From Alphaproteobacteria bacterium (lineage in GTDB: Bacteria; Pseudomonadota; Alphaproteobacteria; Caulobacterales; Caulobacteraceae), in contig JAHJOO010000046.1 in assembly GCA_018820275.1 (NCBI GenBank), positions 1 through 56,106 of the forward strand: a stretch of DNA of 56,106 nucleotides. The letters are read 5' to 3'. Both the position numbers and the translations under genes were made by a program. Below the pieces are notes generated by a model. That model saw only the letters and a program-made list of their open reading frames with translations, did no database searches and was not told where the DNA came from. Below, piece by piece: positions 53,190 through 56,106 of the stretch (positions are counted from its first letter, which is position 1; every line of letters starts with the position of its first letter).

Positions 53190-53959
53190 CCCTTCCCATC
53201 CCGATCACCCATCCCCTGCTCGACGCCGTCGGCGTCCGCCACGGCTTCTTCACCCGTGAGGGCGGGGTGTCCGCGGGTCTCTATAAAGGCCTGAACACCG
53301 GTCTGGGCTCGTCCGACGATCCCGCGGCGGTGCGCGAGAACCGCGCCCGCGTTGTGCGCGCCCTGGGCGGCGCGCCCGACGACCTGGCCAGTGGCTACCA
53401 GATCCATTCCGACATCGCCCTGCTGGCCGAAGCCGGCTGGGGCGACGACCGGCCAGAGGGCGACGCGGTCGTCACCCCGACGCCCGGCGTCATCTGCGGG
53501 ATCCTGACCGCCGACTGCGCGCCCGTCCTGTTCGCCGACCCGGTGGCCGGCGTCGTCGCCGCCGCCCACGCCGGCTGGAAGGGCGCGCTGGGCGGCGTGA
53601 TCCAGTCCACCGTCGACCTGATGAAGACGGCCGACGCCGACCCGGCCCGCATCGTCGCCGTGGTCGGCCCCTGCATCGCCCAGGCCAGCTATGAGGTCGA
53701 CGAGGCCTTCGAGCGCCGCTTCCTCGACCAGGCCCCCGGCAGCGGCCGGTTCTTCATCCTCGGCGAGCGTCCTGATCGCCGTCTGTTCGACCTGCCCGGC
53801 TTCGTGCTGTGGCGGCTGGAGCAGGCCGGCGTCGAACAGGCCGCGTGGACCGGCCACGACACCCGCCCTGACGCCGCGCGCTTCTACTCCAACCGCCGGG
53901 CCTTCCTGAACGGCGAGCCGGACTTCGGACGCATGATGAGCGCGATCCGGCTGGGGTGA
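53186..53959 (+). CDS. pgeF: peptidoglycan editing factor PgeF (YfiH/laccase-domain)
   Basis: A 257-residue YfiH-type protein. VRHGFFTREGGVSAGLYKGLN, GILTADCAPVLFADP, VAAAHAGWKGALGGVI and VGPCIAQASYEV supply the copper/zinc-like ligand set (His, Cys, His) of the family. PgeF removes non-cognate L-Ser from peptidoglycan precursors in E. coli; relatives have purine-nucleoside phosphorylase or laccase activity. It is coupled to midA. The palindromic repeat of the DUF559 element begins 1 nt after its stop codon. Confidence 0.92.
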   Translation: MTLPIPITHPLLDAVGVRHGFFTREGGVSAGLYKGLNTGLGSSDDPAAVRENRARVVRALGGAPDDLASGYQIHSDIALLAEAGWGDDRPEGDAVVTPTPGVICGILTADCAPVLFADPVAGVVAAAHAGWKGALGGVIQSTVDLMKTADADPARIVAVVGPCIAQASYEVDEAFERRFLDQAPGSGRFFILGERPDRRLFDLPGFVLWRLEQAGVEQAAWTGHDTRPDAARFYSNRRAFLNGEPDFGRMMSAIRLG

Positions 53960-53960
53960 C

Positions 53961-54025
53961 GGTCACCTCTCCGCGCGCGAAGGCGCGTGGGGAGGACAGG
54001 CCGCGTCAGCGGCCAGGAGGGGGCG
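53961..54025 (+). repeat. REP-like two-hairpin palindromic repeat, left copy
   Basis: A 65-bp unit with an imperfect long stem (CCTCTCCGCGCGCG...CGCGTGGGGAGG, 53967-53994), a short joint and a perfect 6-bp hairpin GGCCGC-GTCA-GCGGCC (53999-54014), ending AGGAGGGGGCG. The inverted partner lies at 54405-54472. The stop codon of the DUF559 gene lies in the small hairpin loop. Confidence 0.8.
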
Positions 54026-54389
54026 GCTCCGTCGCGGCCCGTCGCTCCCGAACGACCCGCAGCACGAAATCAAGAAATCCCTCCAGGTCATCCCGGACGT
54101 CCTTCGCCGCGACCCGGATTACCCGCAGGCCCTTCGTGTGGAGCCAGGCGGTCCGGCGACGATCATGAAGCATCTGAGCCGGGTCGTCGTGGCCGGCACC
54201 GTCGATCTCGACCGCCAAGGCTGCTGCGGCACAGTAGAAGTCGAGAATATAGGGTCCGATCGGGTGCTGTCGCTTCCATTTCAAGCCACGCAGCCTGCCG
54301 CCTCTAACCGCGCTCCAGAACCGGGCTTCCGGCGGCGTCATCCGCCTCCGCATGGCCTTTGCGCGGATGTAGCTGAGACCGTCGGCCAT
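54006..54389 (-). CDS. DUF559 (VSR-like) putative endonuclease between inverted palindromic repeats
   Basis: A 127-residue protein with the DUF559 pattern: MRRRMTPPEARFWSAVRG, LRGLKWKRQHPIGPYILDFYC with the Asp of a PD-(D/E)xK-type nuclease, and LAVEIDGAGHDDPAQMLHDRRR with the E-x-D acidic part, then LHTKGLRVIRVAAKDV. DUF559 proteins resemble very-short-patch repair endonucleases but lack a known substrate. The C-terminal PPPPGR residues and stop codon are read from the left repeat, and the start lies 16 nt from the right repeat, so gene and repeats form one unit. It is between the convergent ends of pgeF and lpxC. Confidence 0.88.
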   Translation of the reverse strand: MADGLSYIRAKAMRRRMTPPEARFWSAVRGGRLRGLKWKRQHPIGPYILDFYCAAAALAVEIDGAGHDDPAQMLHDRRRTAWLHTKGLRVIRVAAKDVRDDLEGFLDFVLRVVRERRAATEPPPPGR

Positions 54390-54404
54390 GGGTGAGGTCC
54401 GCGT

Positions 54405-54472
54405 CGCCCCCTCCTGACGCTCTGCGAGCGTCGGTCCTCCCCACGCGCTTCCGCGCGCGGAGAGGTGAACCC
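54405..54472 (-). repeat. REP-like two-hairpin palindromic repeat, right inverted copy
   Basis: The reverse complement reads GGTTCACCTCTCCGCGCGCG... with a long stem as in the left copy, then a perfect 7-bp hairpin GACGCTC-GCA-GAGCGTC (54428-54412) where the left copy has GGCCGC-GTCA-GCGGCC, and the same AGGAGGGGGCG end. The small-hairpin sequence differs completely but the pairing is kept, a compensatory pattern. It ends 2 nt before the lpxC stop codon. Confidence 0.8.
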
Positions 54473-54474
54473 GT

Positions 54475-55374
54475 TCACCCCGCCATCGCCAGTTCCGGCA
54501 CGCGTTCGACCTCGCGCCAGGCGTGGGGCACGGCCAGCAGGGCGCGGACCAGCTTGTTGTTGATGGCGTGGCCCGCCTTCACGCCTTCGTAGCGGCCCAG
54601 CAGGGGCGCGCCGAGCACGTACAGGTCGCCGATGGCGTCCAGCGCCTTGTGCTTCACGAACTCGCGGTCCATCCGCAGGCCGCCGGGGTTCAGGATCTGG
54701 TCGCCGTCGATGACGACCGCATTTTCCAGCGAGCCGCCGCGGGCCAGACCGGCCTGACGCAGGGCCTCGACCTCGTGCGCGAAGCCGAAGGTGCGGGCCG
54801 CCATGATCTCGCGGCGGAAGGTCTCTTCGTCGACGACGAAATCCACCACCTGATTGCCGATGACCTTCGACGGAAAGTCGATCTCGAACCGCATCTCATA
54901 GCGGTCGCAGGGCAGCAGGACGGCGGACTTGTCGCCCTCCTCGACCCGCACCGGTTCCAGGATTTCCACGTAGCGGACCGCGCGGGGCTGGCGGCGGAAG
55001 CCCGCGCGGTCCAGCAGCTGCACGAACGGCAGGGCCGATCCGTCGAGGATCGGCAGCTCCGGCCCGTCCACCTCGACGACCGCGTTCGACACGCCCAGCG
55101 CCGCGAAGGCCGCCATCAGATGCTCGATGGTCGACAGGGTCGTGCCCGCCGCATTGGCGATCATGGTGTTCAGGCGAGCGTCGACGACCGCCTCGCCGGA
55201 CACCGGAATGCGGTTGTCGACGTCGGACACGTCGGTGCGCACGAAGACGATGCCGGTCCCGGTCGGCGCGGGACGCACGGCCAGGCGCACGCGGCGGCCG
55301 GTGTGCACGCCGACGCCCGCGATGATCGCGGGGCCCACCAGGGTCTTCTCGCTATGGTCTTCGACGACCGCCAC
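54475..55374 (-). CDS. lpxC: UDP-3-O-acyl-N-acetylglucosamine deacetylase
   Basis: A 299-residue zinc enzyme that commits UDP-GlcNAc derivatives to lipid A synthesis. Ligand and catalytic regions are visible: STIEHLMAAF (His85), VKHKALDAIGDLY (zinc His and Asp) and KAGHAINNKL (catalytic His). The VGVHTGRRVRLAVRP start and ELPILDGSALPFV segment are also typical. ftsZ lies upstream on the same strand across 210 bp, the standard order in alphaproteobacteria. Confidence 0.97.
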   Translation of the reverse strand: MAVVEDHSEKTLVGPAIIAGVGVHTGRRVRLAVRPAPTGTGIVFVRTDVSDVDNRIPVSGEAVVDARLNTMIANAAGTTLSTIEHLMAAFAALGVSNAVVEVDGPELPILDGSALPFVQLLDRAGFRRQPRAVRYVEILEPVRVEEGDKSAVLLPCDRYEMRFEIDFPSKVIGNQVVDFVVDEETFRREIMAARTFGFAHEVEALRQAGLARGGSLENAVVIDGDQILNPGGLRMDREFVKHKALDAIGDLYVLGAPLLGRYEGVKAGHAINNKLVRALLAVPHAWREVERVPELAMAG

Positions 55375-55529
55375 CAGGTTTCTCTTCGACTACGCGCTTC
55401 CGCCTCTGCGTGCGGAATTTCGCCCCCAGCTTCCTTAATCGAAGCGGGTCCAGCCGGTAACCAAAGTCCGGTTTCCGATTGTTTCGGTTGGATGACGTCC
55501 GTGGGCGGCCGCCCCTGGGCCCGACATGA

Positions 55530-55559
55530 GAAAGGGCCGCCCTCGCGGACGGCCCTTTC
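55530..55559 (-). terminator. hairpin terminator downstream of ftsZ
   Basis: The inverted repeat GAAAGGGCCG...CGGCCCTTTC (55530-55539 and 55550-55559) forms a 10-bp stem with a short GC-rich loop. It lies 25 nt after the ftsZ stop codon. On the minus strand the T tract is short (TTTC), so termination may be partial. lpxC probably also has its own promoter in the remaining 155 bp. Confidence 0.65.
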
Positions 55560-55584
55560 CAAAGATGGGTTGCCGGTCCCGGCC

Positions 55585-56106
55585 TCAGTTCGCCAGGCGG
55601 CGGAGGAAGCTGGGGATCTGCAGATCGTCCTCGCTCTCCGGCTCCGGCTCATAGGCCGGCTGCAGGGCGGTGGCACCGCGCGTCTGCGCCTCGGCGTGGT
55701 GCGAGGTCGGGCGCGACGGCCCGCCATAGGACGGGGTCTGCGGCTGGGCGCGCTTCTTGCCGAACAGGCTCCAGCCGGACTTGCGGTGATGATCGCGGTC
55801 GTCCCAGTCGTCCTCGTCGTGGGCCTGGGGCTGCGGCTGGGGTTCCGGACGGGCCTGACGCGGGGCCGGCGGGTCCATGTACAGGTCGCCCTGGGCCACG
55901 GCACCGGTCGGCGCGGCGGCAGCGGCGGGACGCGCCTCATACTCCTCCACCCAGGGATCGACGATCGGCTCCAGCTCGCGCGGCGCCTCCTGACGGGCCA
56001 CGGGGGCGGGGGCCGGCGCGGGCGCGGCGGCGAAGGTCGGCACGACGGGCTCGCGGCGCGGCTCGGCCGGGCGGATGATCGGCTCGGGACGCGGCTCGAC
56101 GCGGGC
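55585..56106 (-). CDS. ftsZ: cell division protein FtsZ, C-terminal part (partial)
   Basis: The frame is open to the right edge of the window and encodes a disordered Pro/Ala/Glu-rich linker with an acidic stretch (HDEDDWDDRDHHRKSGW) and ends DLQIPSFLRRLAN, the conserved C-terminal peptide of alphaproteobacterial FtsZ that binds FtsA and other partners. The GTPase domain is outside the window. Assignment also rests on the neighbouring lpxC. Confidence 0.9.
   Translation of the reverse strand, partial: ARVEPRPEPIIRPAEPRREPVVPTFAAAPAPAPAPVARQEAPRELEPIVDPWVEEYEARPAAAAAPTGAVAQGDLYMDPPAPRQARPEPQPQPQAHDEDDWDDRDHHRKSGWSLFGKKRAQPQTPSYGGPSRPTSHHAEAQTRGATALQPAYEPEPESEDDLQIPSFLRRLAN

Noticed and set aside
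53961..54472. DUF559 unit as an ordinary insertion sequence
   Set aside because: There is no transposase, the ends are structured palindromes and not simple terminal repeats, and no target-site duplication is evident.

Overview
The window is a stretch of alphaproteobacterial chromosome, very GC-rich, most likely from Caulobacterales and probably Brevundimonas or a close relative. The evidence is the 5' end of a 16S rRNA gene at the left edge, the holdfast-anchor operon hfaA-hfaB-hfaD, a Caulobacter-type fliF-fliG-flbE-fliN-flbD-flhA flagellar operon, CtrA-like boxes in front of both of these, a SigF/NrsF-type sigma/anti-sigma pair, and the ftsZ-lpxC order at the right edge. Nearly all genes have high-GC codon use, so long antisense reading frames are common and were left out.

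Layout. 1-788: the start of a 16S rRNA gene (minus strand) with a long leader holding up to four tandem promoters. 789-4688: a CBS protein, a rhomboid-like protease and, divergently, the holdfast-anchor operon. 4805-9883: a periplasmic M16 protease, a proline-rich secreted protein, a PAS-like protein and a gamma-carbonic anhydrase homologue. 9953-10990: a PhoH-family ATPase behind a structured leader that ends in an intrinsic terminator. 10995-15847: a Kef/YbaL-type antiporter lacking its RCK domain, then dxs, ispA, a CsaA-like tRNA-binding protein and xseB (transcribed xseB to dxs). 15888-20918: a phosphatase, an HDAC-like amidohydrolase, an acetyltransferase, a CoxE-like VWA protein and small secreted proteins. 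20988-24455: a translationally coupled signalling operon (CHASE3 kinase, single receiver, receiver-HisKA_2 kinase, NUDIX). 25746-33844: the flagellar operon, with a class A beta-lactamase gene lying between flbD and flhA.

33946-41174: amino-acid dehydrogenase, lipase-like lipoprotein, small enzymes, a NupC-type nucleoside transporter and a secreted caspase-like protein with four PPC-like repeats. 41179-44813: a complete bufferin-type copper-protection operon (bufA1-bufB1-bufC1-bufD1) facing away from a sigF-nrsF pair; both divergent promoters carry GTAACC-N16-CG(A/T)A elements, matching the known SigF promoter form. 44931-51060: DUF4349 lipoprotein, ilvE, an OmpR/EnvZ-type two-component pair, proC, a YbjN-like protein and a UbiK-like protein. 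51241-53959: the lgt-midA-pgeF operon. 53961-54472: a DUF559 nuclease gene enclosed by inverted copies of a two-hairpin palindromic repeat. 54475-56106: lpxC and the 3' end of ftsZ.

The most interesting points are the metal-responsive bufferin/SigF locus, the DUF559 gene boxed by REP-like palindromes, the structured phoH leader, the beta-lactamase inside the flagellar operon, and the secreted PPC-caspase. Family names come from reading the sequences by eye; no database search was run.
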